Source: SB11 sp037968475
GTDB lineage: Bacteria > Bacteroidota > Bacteroidia > UBA8524
DNA length: 64,000 bases
Assembly (NCBI GenBank): GCA_037968475.1
Contig: JBBKVO010000019.1
Coordinates: 26,710-90,709, forward strand
Direction: 5' to 3'
Shown here: in pieces, positions 17,864 to 27,025 of the stretch
How the letters are laid out: each line of letters opens with the position of its first letter
Numbering within the stretch: position 1 is the first letter of the stretch
Program-made: the position numbers and the translations under genes
Notes under the pieces: model-generated
The model's input: the letters and a program-made list of their open reading frames with translations, nothing else
What the model was told of the DNA's origin: nothing
Databases searched by the model: none

Positions 17864-17920
17864 TACCGCAATGCCTTGGCAGAGTATGACTTATATCAGG
17901 AAAGAAAGTTTTATTAAGCG

Positions 17921-18511
17921 CTATATATCGTCAAACTCTTCAGTCTTAAAACCTTCAAATTTCACACCTTCCTTATAATATACTCTAAAGTTGGCGGCTA
18001 TAACATCGTCAGTATCAGGAACCCCAAAATAGCCCTGTATTTGTATCGATAGTGTCTTCGAGTCGAACGAGATAATATCTAAATGGGTAAGATTACCTCC
18101 ATTATAATACGGTTTAGACAAAGAGTCAGCAAAAACATCTTTGGTAATAATGTATTGCTTAGTGCCACTTAGGTGCAGGTCTAAATTAACCTTATAACTG
18201 TAGTTACTGTGTCTCACCACCTCGATGGAGCCATCGTGGTGCTCAAAAGTATCTTTAATAGCATAATCTTCAAGGCAAATAGTAATTAGTTTAGCCGTAA
18301 AATCTTTAGTATCATTCTTCCACGCTTTTTGTACGGGCTTTGCTGCTATACAAGGAGTATTGATGGTTTTTATTTCTGATAAAATAGTATCATCGGCAGA
18401 CAGCGGGATGGATTGTGTGGCATTTTGCGGCACTTTATCGGTTTGTGATGAAGAATTTTGACCGCAAGCCGCTAATAACAAGGCAAAACATAGCCACAAA
18501 GTATTTTTCAT
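17921..18511 (-). CDS. Predicted lipoprotein of unknown function
   Basis: 196 residues starting MKNTLWLCFALLLAACGQ; a TTG two codons upstream is unlikely. The lipobox LAAC places the cysteine at about 17, so the protein should be lipid-anchored. The rest has a low-complexity Ser/Gln stretch and then beta-rich sequence with no recognised motif. TATATTTG ends only 3 bases before the ATG, suggesting a leaderless or near-leaderless transcript. It is in the same direction as tnaA and the DUF4293 gene but probably has its own promoter. Confidence 0.75.
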   Translation of the reverse strand: MKNTLWLCFALLLAACGQNSSSQTDKVPQNATQSIPLSADDTILSEIKTINTPCIAAKPVQKAWKNDTKDFTAKLITICLEDYAIKDTFEHHDGSIEVVRHSNYSYKVNLDLHLSGTKQYIITKDVFADSLSKPYYNGGNLTHLDIISFDSKTLSIQIQGYFGVPDTDDVIAANFRVYYKEGVKFEGFKTEEFDDI

Positions 18512-18514
18512 ACC

Positions 18515-18522
18515 CAAATATA
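18515..18522 (-). promoter_or_regulatory. -7 promoter element directly abutting the lipoprotein start
   Basis: TATATTTG on the minus strand matches TAnnTTTG and leaves only three bases to the ATG at 18511, so the transcript would start at or next to the start codon. Confidence 0.5.
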
Positions 18523-18556
18523 ATTTTTAATAAAAGAAAATAGAGTATATGGTTGT

Positions 18557-19051
18557 TTATCTAAGTCTATTGGTAGAGCGTACCAACACCTCATCATAGT
18601 TTATACGGCGTAATGCCATATAATTAAATATGGGTAAAAATAGAGGGAAGAAAAGGCCAATAGCTATATCCACCTGAACTTCTTGATCTACCTGACCAAT
18701 ATATTTAAAACCGTAGTACACCATTAGTATATATAGCACTAAAATAAAGATATAGTTAAATGCGGTTAGTAAAATTTGCAACCTGCGGTTTTTAAATAAA
18801 AATATGCTGATAAAAGCCATGCCACAAATAACTGCAAGAGTATAGGTAGCCAACCGTAATGTTGTAGTATTGGTTAGTTCATCACCAATAAACCAGCGTG
18901 CTGAGTTAAAGTGTAAGTTAATAAACCCTAACTCGTTATTCGTCCACGCACCATATCCTTGCATTTCAATAAAAGATGGGTTAACAAATATCAAAAGCCC
19001 TGTTATTAAGGCTATTAACAATAAATATATGGTTTGTATTCGTTGAATCAT
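18557..19051 (-). CDS. DUF4293-type four-helix membrane protein
   Basis: 164 residues from MIQRIQTIYLLLIALITGLL, the usual beginning of this Bacteroidota family (known members begin MIQRIQTxxLL). There are four membrane segments: about 5-25, 65-88, 95-118 and 128-150. No function is known. An upstream TTG start would add two residues and is not preferred. It is separated by 45 bases from the downstream lipoprotein gene. Confidence 0.85.
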   Translation of the reverse strand: MIQRIQTIYLLLIALITGLLIFVNPSFIEMQGYGAWTNNELGFINLHFNSARWFIGDELTNTTTLRLATYTLAVICGMAFISIFLFKNRRLQILLTAFNYIFILVLYILMVYYGFKYIGQVDQEVQVDIAIGLFFPLFLPIFNYMALRRINYDEVLVRSTNRLR

Positions 19052-19251
19052 TGGCAACTAGTTAATGGTTTCAAGTATACATTTTAAAGTTTACACAATC
19101 GAGTATAATATTTTAAAAAAAGTACACGAAAAAAATATCACAAAAAAATCAGAGTGCTTTACTATGCCAATGTACTAAATTTAGCTAGTAAAATTGGTAA
19201 TTAAATATCTTTTTGATGTTATTGTTTGTAATATAAGAATATTATAATAAA

Positions 19252-19881
19252 ATGCTGCCTGTAGCTATAAAAGAAAAAACATACGCTTACCTGAATAATG
19301 AAATTGATATAGCCAATTTTGAACAATGGGTATATGCCAACGCTGATGAGTTGGAGAAGGAACTGGATGACGAAACCTTTTTTTGGCTAATTTCTTTTAG
19401 CTACAACCAAGCAGGTGCAAAACAAACACTATCACTATGGCTTGGCGAGCGTATTGACAAAGCCGACTACGAAAAGTATAGATTGCTATACTTGTTGTAT
19501 AAAACCCTAGACCCACAAACTGCAAAAATTGAAATGATAGAGCAGTTTTATGATTTGTATTGCAAGGGATATTATTTTTTTGACACCTTGGCCTTTAGCT
19601 ACGGACTTAAAATTAGCTATGATTTTGAATTGATGAGCGAAGAAGAAAAAGCAAAACAAGTAGCCGCATTTTATCCTGCTATAATTAAACACATACAACA
19701 AGTAATACAGTGGATAGAGAACGGCGATGTAGTACCCACAGGAGTTGTGAGTGATGCCCACCAATTTGAGTATATAGAAAACAGGCCAAATATGGCCACT
19801 ACTTCACACCAAAAAAATGGTGGCAATTTTGGCTATAAAGTCAATCGGGTAAAAGCGCTTACTAATCTAAATTTAGCGTAA
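19252..19881 (+). CDS. Hypothetical cytoplasmic protein
   Basis: 209 residues, mostly acidic and alpha-helical, with no signal peptide or membrane segment. Nothing recognised; EQWVYANADELEKEL near residues 24-38 and a Trp/Tyr-rich middle are seen. The ATG follows an AT-rich region of about 200 bases without a clear TAnnTTTG. A hairpin at 19904-19929 separates it from the peptidase gene downstream. Confidence 0.7.
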   Translation: MLPVAIKEKTYAYLNNEIDIANFEQWVYANADELEKELDDETFFWLISFSYNQAGAKQTLSLWLGERIDKADYEKYRLLYLLYKTLDPQTAKIEMIEQFYDLYCKGYYFFDTLAFSYGLKISYDFELMSEEEKAKQVAAFYPAIIKHIQQVIQWIENGDVVPTGVVSDAHQFEYIENRPNMATTSHQKNGGNFGYKVNRVKALTNLNLA

Positions 19882-19903
19882 TAAAACAAGCACCCCTTGC
19901 CTA

Positions 19904-19929
19904 TCCCAAAGTTTTTATGAACTTTGGGA
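19904..19929. terminator. Hairpin between the hypothetical gene and the M49 peptidase gene
   Basis: 10-bp perfect stem TCCCAAAGTT / AACTTTGGGA with a 6-base loop. No T-run follows, so termination is uncertain. Confidence 0.45.
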
Positions 19930-19965
19930 CTCAATTTCTAAAAATCAATTTCTATACTATATCTC

Positions 19966-22020
19966 ATGAAAATAAAACACCTATTTGTAATGACCGTATT
20001 GGCTACTACACTGGGCAGTGCCTGCAAAAACGAAGGCGAACCCAAAACGGGCGACGAAAGCGCCCAACAAACTTTTGATGTGGTAAACGAAAAGTTTGCC
20101 GACTTACAAGTATTACGCTACCAAGTGCCCGGCTTTGAAGAGCTAAGTGCACAGCAAAAAGAACTGGCTTACTACCTATACGAGGCTGCCTTGTGTGGTC
20201 GCGATATGATATACGACCAAAAGTATAAACATAACTTAGCTGTACGTAAAACCATTGAGGCTGTTTATGCCAGCTATAAAGGCGATAAGAATAGTGAAGA
20301 CTGGAAAAAGTTTGACACCTATGCCAAGCGTATATGGTTTAGCAACGGTATACACCACCACTATAGCAACATAAAATTTGTACCCGAATGTAGCCGCGAA
20401 TATTTTACTACGTTGGTTAACGGATGCGAAGAAAGTGCATTGCCATACGCAAAAGCTGAGGTAATGACTATTTTGGGCGATGTAATTTTTGACCCAAATT
20501 TGGACGCTAAAATTGTGAACCAAGCTAATGGAATTGACAATGTAGCCCAATCGGCCAATAATTTTTATGGCGAAGGTGTTACACAAGCAATGGTTGATAA
20601 ATACTATAACCAATTTAAAACTCCTAGCGGACAAGAGCCTGAGTGGGGATTAAATACCCAAGTAGTGCTTGAAAACGGCAAGCTAAAAGAAAAAACATGG
20701 AAAGTGGGCGGTATGTACACGCAATCAATCGAAAAAATTGTGTACTGGCTACAAAAAGCGGTTACTGTTGCTGAAAACCCTCAACAAAAAGATGCTTTTG
20801 AAAAATTAGTAAAATACTACCAAACCGGTGATGTACACGATTGGGATGCTTATAATATTGCTTGGGTAAAAGATACCGAAAGCCGTATTGATGTTGTAAA
20901 CGGTTTTATTGAAGTGTATTTGGATGCTATAGGTAAAAAAGGTTCATTTGAAAGCGTAGTATCAATAAAAGATATGGAAGCCAGCAAACGTATTGAAACC
21001 ATATCGAAAGAAGCACAGTGGTTTGAAGATAACTCGCCCATAGCGCCTGAACACAAGAAAAAAGAAGTAAAAGGTATTACTGCTAAGGTAATTACCGTAA
21101 TGATAGAAAGTGGTGATGCTGCCCCAACTACCCCTATAGGAATTAACCTACCCAACAACCGTTGGGTGCGCGAAGATATTGGTTCAAAATCGGTATCGCT
21201 AGGCAATATAGTTGCTGCTTACGATCTTGCATCGGCATCAAGCCCTGTACTTAAAGAGTTTGCTTATGATGAGGCAGTAGTAGAGCGTATTAAAAAATAC
21301 GGTGTACTATCAGGCGAATTGCATACAGATATGCATGAGGTGATAGGACACGCATCAGGTCAACGCGAAGCCAATGTAGAAGTACCTAGTAAAACTTTGG
21401 TGCAATATGCAAGCACATTGGAAGAAGCCCGTGCCGACCTTGTGGCATTGTATTATATAATGGATCAGAAATTGGTTGATATGGGTGTAATGCCTAGCCT
21501 TGAAGTGGGTAAAGCCGAGTATGACGGTTATATAATGAATGGCCTTATACGCCAGCTTACCCGCCTGAAAATTGGCGAAAACCTTGAAGAAGCTCATATG
21601 CGTAACCGCCAATTGGTGGCTAAATGGGCGTTTGAAAAAGGTAAAGCCGATAATGTGATTGAAATGGTGAAGAAAGACGGCAAAACATACGTAAAAATTA
21701 ACGACTACAACAAACTACGCACCTTATTTGGTGAGTTGCTAAAAGAAATACAACGTGTTATATCGAAAGGTGATTTTGAAGCGGGTAAAAACCTAGTAGA
21801 AAACTACGGTGTTAAGGTTGACCAAACTTTGCTTGCTGAAGTAATAGGCCGTTTTGAAAAACTAAACGTAGCGGCATACAGTGGTTTTATCCAACCTAAA
21901 TTAGTACCTGTAATGGAAGGCGATAAAATTATTGATGTGAAAGTAGAATACCCTACTGATTTTGCAGGCCAAATGTTAGAGTATGGCAAAAACTACGGTT
22001 TTCTTCCTATAAAAAACTAA
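19966..22020 (+). CDS. M49-family (dipeptidyl-peptidase III-like) zinc metallopeptidase lipoprotein
   Basis: 684 residues. The signal ends LGSAC, a lipobox with Cys at about 18, so the enzyme should sit on the outer membrane or in the periplasm rather than in the cytoplasm like eukaryotic DPP III. The zinc motif HEVIGH is at 457-462 (HExxxH, as in M49 HELLGH), and the second motif EEARADL (about 486-492) supplies the third ligand. M49 enzymes release dipeptides from the N-termini of short peptides. Relatives in Bacteroidota are sometimes mislabelled dihydrofolate reductase. It ends with a strong bidirectional terminator. Confidence 0.88.
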   Translation: MKIKHLFVMTVLATTLGSACKNEGEPKTGDESAQQTFDVVNEKFADLQVLRYQVPGFEELSAQQKELAYYLYEAALCGRDMIYDQKYKHNLAVRKTIEAVYASYKGDKNSEDWKKFDTYAKRIWFSNGIHHHYSNIKFVPECSREYFTTLVNGCEESALPYAKAEVMTILGDVIFDPNLDAKIVNQANGIDNVAQSANNFYGEGVTQAMVDKYYNQFKTPSGQEPEWGLNTQVVLENGKLKEKTWKVGGMYTQSIEKIVYWLQKAVTVAENPQQKDAFEKLVKYYQTGDVHDWDAYNIAWVKDTESRIDVVNGFIEVYLDAIGKKGSFESVVSIKDMEASKRIETISKEAQWFEDNSPIAPEHKKKEVKGITAKVITVMIESGDAAPTTPIGINLPNNRWVREDIGSKSVSLGNIVAAYDLASASSPVLKEFAYDEAVVERIKKYGVLSGELHTDMHEVIGHASGQREANVEVPSKTLVQYASTLEEARADLVALYYIMDQKLVDMGVMPSLEVGKAEYDGYIMNGLIRQLTRLKIGENLEEAHMRNRQLVAKWAFEKGKADNVIEMVKKDGKTYVKINDYNKLRTLFGELLKEIQRVISKGDFEAGKNLVENYGVKVDQTLLAEVIGRFEKLNVAAYSGFIQPKLVPVMEGDKIIDVKVEYPTDFAGQMLEYGKNYGFLPIKN

Positions 22021-22043
22021 AGCTATTTTAGCTTTGATACTTT

Positions 22044-22086
22044 AAAAAAAGAGGTGGTGCGCCTGCGGCGCACCACCTCTTTTTTT
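22044..22086. terminator. Bidirectional Rho-independent terminator
   Basis: A perfect stem AGAGGTGGTGCGCC / GGCGCACCACCTCT with loop TGCG, flanked by seven A on the left and a T-run on the right. It lies between convergent genes (ends at 22020 and 22114) and can serve both. Confidence 0.93.
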
Positions 22087-22113
22087 CTGTTTGATAATGG
22101 GAAGTGATAAAAT

Positions 22114-23925
22114 CTACTGAACAATTATCTTTTTTACAATTAAACCCTGTGGTGTATCTATCCTTACAAAATAAACCCCACTTTGATTGATTTCTATTTC
22201 GTAATTACCTTCTTCATTTACGTCTATATTCTTGTACAAACTACCTTCAATACTATAAATAGTTATACTGTTTACCCTATCAGGTGTTTGTAATGTAAAT
22301 TGTTTATTTAAGGTAGGGTTAGGATATATACTTACATTATTCCCTACAAAATTCTCGTCAGTTCCTGTCATTATCCAAACGTATGGGTTGGATAACCGAT
22401 AACAACTATTCCCGTCTTTTGATAATACAGTATATGTACCTGATTTTTTTGGTGCATAACTATACCATGTTGCTCCTTCTATTTTTGTGCTGTCAACATA
22501 CCACTGCCAATTACCCCATGCTTGCGGTGCTTCTATAATACCACTGTTCTTTATTAAACTCTCCTGCACAGGATTACAAGTTTCTATTCTTGCCAAGTAT
22601 GAAAATTTTGATTTACCTGTACTAAAATAGAATTCATACTCTCCGAAACTTATACGTTGAGGAACTTGATTAACAACATAACCATAACTTTCTCCAAATA
22701 AATAAATTTCCTTATCGTTAAAAATGGTGAAACCATAACATATATCCTTCTCTTTGTTAATAATATGCTTATACCATTGTAAGTTAAAAGCTGAATCGTA
22801 CTTAGAAAAAACCACATCTGTACCCTGATTACTTAAGATTAACTTTGGTACTGCTGGTAACGCTGTTAATATTCCATCAAACTCAGTTGCTAAATATATA
22901 TTATTTTGGCTATCCACTTCCAAAGCAGCGATACGATATTTGTCAGAATGATTAGATCTGTATAATCTTATTTTTTTGATTATATCTCCGTTTGGGTTAT
23001 ACTTTAAAATATAGCCTTGCCCCATACCATTATATTTATTCTCTGTCCAATACATTAGCACGTTCCCGTCATTATCCACCTTTAATTTTGGTGCCCAATC
23101 GGTAAGGTACACTACTTCATCTGGAAAGTGCTTTAGCCATTGGGTATTGCCTGCTGTATCAATCTTTGCTAAAAAAACATCCTCCTCCTTTTTTACCGGC
23201 TCTATGAGTGTATAGGGTAATACAGTAAGGGTATCTGTACCGTAAGTACCTGCTATGTACATATTGTTATTTTTGTCAGTAATAATTGAACTGGCGGTAA
23301 TTTTTTTATTGGCATTACCTATGTTTTTTAGCCAGATTAAATCACCCGAACTTGAAAACTTCGCAAGGCAAAGATTTGTAAATGCACTATTGGCGGACGG
23401 TTTTCCTGTAATAGTTACTCCATCAAATGAAATAGTATCATTAAAATAACAAAAAAAATAAAAGTTGCCATCTGTATCCGTTGATAAAGAATTACCTGCA
23501 TTATATGATTTCCCTTTAAAATGCTTTAGCCACAAAACATTGCCCGAAGAGTCAATGCGATATATTATTGTAAAATCTTCACTTTTCGGATATTTAAATA
23601 CAAAGGTGTCTATTTCAAAATAAGTAGTCCAATGCGATGTGGCTATACAGAACTGATCATTAGTTGTTTTAACATAACTTATGTTTGCATACGAATTGGT
23701 CATCTTTTTACTCCATAGTTCATCACCATTAGGGTTATACTTTATCAATTTATAACCATCGTACCTATAAACATTACCATCACTGGTAGGAGTTAGCGCA
23801 GCTCCAATATTGTCTTCCACGGGTTTTACTATTTTCCACCTAGGGGTAAGGTCTTGTGCGTAGCTAGTTTGCACAACAATAAACAACAACAATGTTGCAA
23901 TAGTTAGTAATATGTTTTTTTGCAT
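22114..23925 (-). CDS. Secreted beta-propeller-repeat protein with T9SS type A sorting domain
   Basis: 603 residues: a signal peptide (1-23), then repeated units of the SBBP type with patterns such as SIITDKNNNMYIAGTY, STDTDGNFYFFCYF and EVDSQNNIYLATEF, probably one propeller over residues 50-430. A short Ig-like segment follows (GNWQWYVDSTKIEGATWYS), and then the sorting domain (about 530-603, VSIYPNPTLNKQFTL). It should be exported and attached at the cell surface. No enzymatic motif is visible. TATATTTG is present 14 bases upstream. It ends just before the shared terminator. Confidence 0.85.
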   Translation of the reverse strand: MQKNILLTIATLLLFIVVQTSYAQDLTPRWKIVKPVEDNIGAALTPTSDGNVYRYDGYKLIKYNPNGDELWSKKMTNSYANISYVKTTNDQFCIATSHWTTYFEIDTFVFKYPKSEDFTIIYRIDSSGNVLWLKHFKGKSYNAGNSLSTDTDGNFYFFCYFNDTISFDGVTITGKPSANSAFTNLCLAKFSSSGDLIWLKNIGNANKKITASSIITDKNNNMYIAGTYGTDTLTVLPYTLIEPVKKEEDVFLAKIDTAGNTQWLKHFPDEVVYLTDWAPKLKVDNDGNVLMYWTENKYNGMGQGYILKYNPNGDIIKKIRLYRSNHSDKYRIAALEVDSQNNIYLATEFDGILTALPAVPKLILSNQGTDVVFSKYDSAFNLQWYKHIINKEKDICYGFTIFNDKEIYLFGESYGYVVNQVPQRISFGEYEFYFSTGKSKFSYLARIETCNPVQESLIKNSGIIEAPQAWGNWQWYVDSTKIEGATWYSYAPKKSGTYTVLSKDGNSCYRLSNPYVWIMTGTDENFVGNNVSIYPNPTLNKQFTLQTPDRVNSITIYSIEGSLYKNIDVNEEGNYEIEINQSGVYFVRIDTPQGLIVKKIIVQ

Positions 23926-23939
23926 TGTTTTAATATTAT

Positions 23940-23947
23940 CAAATATA
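23940..23947 (-). promoter_or_regulatory. -7 promoter element of the propeller gene
   Basis: TATATTTG on the minus strand, 14 bases before the ATG at 23925 and just inside the 24-base gap after the barrel gene. Confidence 0.45.
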
Positions 23948-23949
23948 TT

Positions 23950-24549
23950 TCAAAACTTCCACCCCACATTAACGCCAATACCAAAACCACCCACACTGCC
24001 ACCTACACTATTACCTCGGTATTGTATAGTGGTAAAAGCATGAGGGGCTATATTAAAAGTATTTTTTAGCAGCATATTTAGTCGCACACCAAGCGTATTG
24101 CTCATGCGCCAGTATTGGTCTGAGTAGTCAATAGTAAGTACGTTAAGGTACGGGCTAAGGGTTACACTGGGGTTTAAGGGTATATGGTAGCTAACTCCCT
24201 CGGGCACCAATAAACTAAGCAAAGCCAAAGTCCAGTAGCCATTGTTTTGAAAACTACGGGAGGAAAGTGATAACCCATAATATGCTAAAACACTACCGCC
24301 ATAAAACTTGCCGTAGTTTACCCCTTTTGATGTATTAACATAGCTAATACCATATTCCAATGCCCATCTATCAGACACAAAATAAGAAGCTGTAATACCG
24401 TATATATTATCAAAATAGGGACTATTGCCCATTAGTTGGCTTTGGTAGTGGCCGCCCAGTATAAAATCACCTTTTTTAAATACCTGTGCATTGCCACAAA
24501 TACTTGTGGCAAGCAGACTGCAAAACAGTATATTTTTTAGACGACACAT
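23950..24549 (-). CDS. Outer-membrane beta-barrel protein, unknown role
   Basis: 199 residues, with a signal peptide (about 1-21, ending GNAQ), then about eight amphipathic strands with aromatic girdles and a final strand IGVNVGWKF typical of small outer-membrane barrels. No ligand motif. It lies 10 bases downstream of the prfB stop and may be co-transcribed with it, which would be coincidental functionally. Confidence 0.78.
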   Translation of the reverse strand: MCRLKNILFCSLLATSICGNAQVFKKGDFILGGHYQSQLMGNSPYFDNIYGITASYFVSDRWALEYGISYVNTSKGVNYGKFYGGSVLAYYGLSLSSRSFQNNGYWTLALLSLLVPEGVSYHIPLNPSVTLSPYLNVLTIDYSDQYWRMSNTLGVRLNMLLKNTFNIAPHAFTTIQYRGNSVGGSVGGFGIGVNVGWKF

Positions 24550-24559
24550 AGTTTATATA

Positions 24560-25649
24560 CTACTTCTTACTGCCAAACTCCATCAAAAAGGCTTTGATAA
24601 AACCGTCAAGGTCGCCATCAAGCACAGCTTGTGCATTGCTTGTTTCATGGTCGGTACGTATATCTTTCACCAATTTATACGGATGCAACACATAACTGCG
24701 TATTTGCGAGCCCCACTCAATTTTTTTCTTACTAGCCTCTACCACAGCCTTCGCCTCGTTGCGTTTGCGTATCTCCATCTCATACAATTGCGATTTCAGT
24801 ATTTGCAGCGCACGTTCACGGTTGGCACTTTGGCTACGCTCTACTTGGCACACCACCACTATACCCGTAGGTAAGTGTTTCATCATCACTTTGGTTTCTA
24901 CCTTGTTCACGTTTTGTCCGCCTGCACCGCCTGAGCGCGCTGTATTCACCTCCAAATCGGCAGGATTTACCTCAATCTCAATACTGTCATCTACCATTGG
25001 GTATACATATACCGATGTAAACGAAGTATGTCGGCGGGCATTAGAATCAAAAGGCGATATACGCACCAAACGGTGCACACCATTTTCGCCCTTCAAATAG
25101 CCATAGGCAAACTCACCATCAATTTGCAGCGAGCACGATTTTATACCCGCACCCTCCCCTGCCTGATAATCCAGTTCGCTTACCTTAAAGCCTTTCTTCT
25201 CGCCCCACATTATATACATACGCATCAGCATTTCTGCCCAGTCTTGGCTTTCAGTTCCGCCTGCGCCTGCATTTATATTCACAATAGCACTTAATTGGTC
25301 TTCCTCACCACTAAGCATATTTTTAAACTCAAGCTCTTCAATAGCTTTTAGGGTAATATCGTATTGGGGGTCTAGCTCTTCATCGCCAGCTTCACCTGCT
25401 TCGGCAAACTCAAAAAGTACCGTTAAGTCTTCCATCATTTGCTCCACAGCATCGTAAGCATCCGTCCATATCTTTTTGGTTTTTATCCCTTTAAGATGAA
25501 TCTCCGCTTTTTTAGGATCGTCCCAAAATTCGGGTTGGTGGCTCACCTCTTCTTCTTGTGCTATTAGCGCACGCTTGGCATCAACGTCAAAGATACCTCC
25601 TCAAAGCCTCTACGCGGCTCTTTAAATCTTTATATTGGTCAGTTGTCAT
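24560..25649 (-). CDS. prfB: Peptide chain release factor 2, with programmed +1 frameshift
   Basis: The gene begins at ATG 25649 (MTTDQYKDLKSRVEALRRYL), meets an in-frame TGA at 25589-25587, and continues in the +1 frame (DVDAKRALIAQEEEVSHQPE) to give about 362 residues. RF2 terminates translation at UGA and UAA. Family motifs: the codon-recognition SPF (RISPFDSNARRHTS) and the catalytic GGQ (SGGAGGQNVNKVE). Low RF2 activity lets ribosomes stall at UGA and shift, so the protein limits its own synthesis. A gene call from the GTG at 25546 would miss the first ~35 residues. The minus-strand promoter TATTTTTG lies 8 bases upstream of the ATG. Confidence 0.96.
25587..25601 (-). promoter_or_regulatory. 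RF2 programmed frameshift site
   Basis: Reads AGGAGG TAT CTT TGA C on the minus strand: an internal Shine-Dalgarno-like sequence, the slippery CTT, and the TGA stop followed by C. This is the classic autoregulatory arrangement. Confidence 0.93.
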
Positions 25650-25656
25650 AAGGCTG

Positions 25657-25690
25657 CAAAAATAATTCTTTTTACATATTGGCTTACAAA
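25657..25690 (-). promoter_or_regulatory. Promoter of prfB
   Basis: Minus-strand TTTG (25690-25687), 22 bases, then TATTTTTG (25664-25657). The start would fall at or very near the ATG at 25649. The spacing is slightly longer than the usual 19-20. Confidence 0.5.
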
Positions 25691-25734
25691 TTGTTGCAGT
25701 ACTAATAAATATCTTTTATCGCATACTTGTTTTG

Positions 25735-25742
25735 TACTTTTG
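25735..25742 (+). promoter_or_regulatory. -7 promoter element of the transglutaminase-like gene
   Basis: TACTTTTG matches TAnnTTTG, 37 bases before the ATG at 25780. Divergent to the prfB promoter. Confidence 0.5.
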
Positions 25743-25779
25743 AAGGCAAAACAACGTTGTAAATAGTAGAAAAGAAAAG

Positions 25780-26709
25780 ATGGAAAACACCACCACAGCA
25801 CCTGAAGAAGAAAAGGAAAAGGACGGTATTAGCGAGGGTATTATCACGTTTCTATCGTACTTTTTTGTGCTGCCTGTTTTTATCATTTTCCATAAAATTT
25901 TACCCGACCCTGATTGGCCTCTTTTTCTTGACCGTATACTACTTGCTACTGCCATTTTTTTCTTAATCAAACTGCTGTTGTATGTTTTTAAGCCCATTAT
26001 TTTGGTAGGGTTTGTACTGGCACTTTTATGGTTAACCTACGGCAGCATTTGGGGCGACTATGGTTTTAGGGGATTTTATAATGATTATAGGGCGATGATT
26101 TTTTCTATGGCTAATAGTCCCAACCCTGAGCATATTGCTATTAATGAGCTTAAATCTTTCCCTGTAAAATCTAAAGTAAAGGCAGCGGCTGATTACGACC
26201 AAAAAACGGTGCGTAATTTTGCAGTGAAAACAGCCTCAAAATATTTTAATGAATACCAAAAACAACCTTACTACAATAAGTATAGGGTACTGATACAAAG
26301 TTTTTCTATTTTTAAAGAGATAAATAGCAGCTGGAATTACGTTAATGACCCCAACGATAAGGAGTATTTTGCTAAGGCCAGTGAAACGGTGAATTTAATG
26401 GCGGGTGATTGCGACGACCATACGGTGTTTATGACGGCTTGTATAAAAGCTATTGGAGGAAGAACCCGTATGATATTAACCACGGGGCATATTTATCCTG
26501 AAATTTATATTGGCGATATGGCCGACCTTGAAGAGATAAATTACCTAATACACGCTGAATTGTTTAAGGAGGAAACCAACGGAAAATCGCTGTACTACCA
26601 TATTGATGAGGATGGCGGTATTTGGTTAAATCTTGACTATACAAGCAATTACCCCGGTGGCAAGTTTATGGCTGATGAAGTAATGGGGGTGATATACTTA
26701 GATGGATAG
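25780..26709 (+). CDS. Membrane protein with transglutaminase-like domain
   Basis: 309 residues. A charged N-terminus is followed by three hydrophobic segments (about 22-42, 50-68 and 70-90), then a soluble domain with the papain-like triad: C211 in AGDCDDHTVFM, H237 in GHIYPEIYIGD, and an aspartate probably in WLNLDYTS (about 287). In bacteria such domains usually act as cysteine proteases or amidases, or have lost activity; all three residues seem present here. It is divergent from prfB and has no operon partner. Confidence 0.8.
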   Translation: MENTTTAPEEEKEKDGISEGIITFLSYFFVLPVFIIFHKILPDPDWPLFLDRILLATAIFFLIKLLLYVFKPIILVGFVLALLWLTYGSIWGDYGFRGFYNDYRAMIFSMANSPNPEHIAINELKSFPVKSKVKAAADYDQKTVRNFAVKTASKYFNEYQKQPYYNKYRVLIQSFSIFKEINSSWNYVNDPNDKEYFAKASETVNLMAGDCDDHTVFMTACIKAIGGRTRMILTTGHIYPEIYIGDMADLEEINYLIHAELFKEETNGKSLYYHIDEDGGIWLNLDYTSNYPGGKFMADEVMGVIYLDG

Positions 26710-27025
26710 TGCATTTTTCATTGAACATTGAACATTTAGCAATTAGCAATTATCATTCAATTTCATTTAGTATTCAATTTCTTTCGACAGGTTAAAACCT
26801 ACCGCTACTAATACCCCATCGGGATTGCTGTATGGTATAAATAGAAACGGGTTTAAACCCGATGAGAAAACGGTGGCTTCCCCTCCTTTCTGTTCTTAAT
26901 ATAGTTAACACGAAAAATTACGAATCGTAAAGGTTTGCTAATACATACTTTTATAATCAAAAATTAACACGGTCATTTGCAACCATTTGTAGCCACAAGC
27001 TATCTGATAATAAACCTGTCTGCCT
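26710..27025. other. Intergenic region with a diverged copy of the right-edge repeat
   Basis: 26786-26871 holds an inverted, diverged copy of the AATCCCGATAGGG / GACAGGTTTTAAACTG segment that is tandemly repeated near 63330-63860; it forms a hairpin around ACGGGTTTAAACCCGAT. The rest is AT-rich, with no gene seen and no clear promoter. Confidence 0.5.

Noticed and set aside
24560..25649. Broken (pseudogene) prfB
   Set aside because: The stop is at the conserved programmed frameshift site with SD-like AGGAGG and CTT TGA C.
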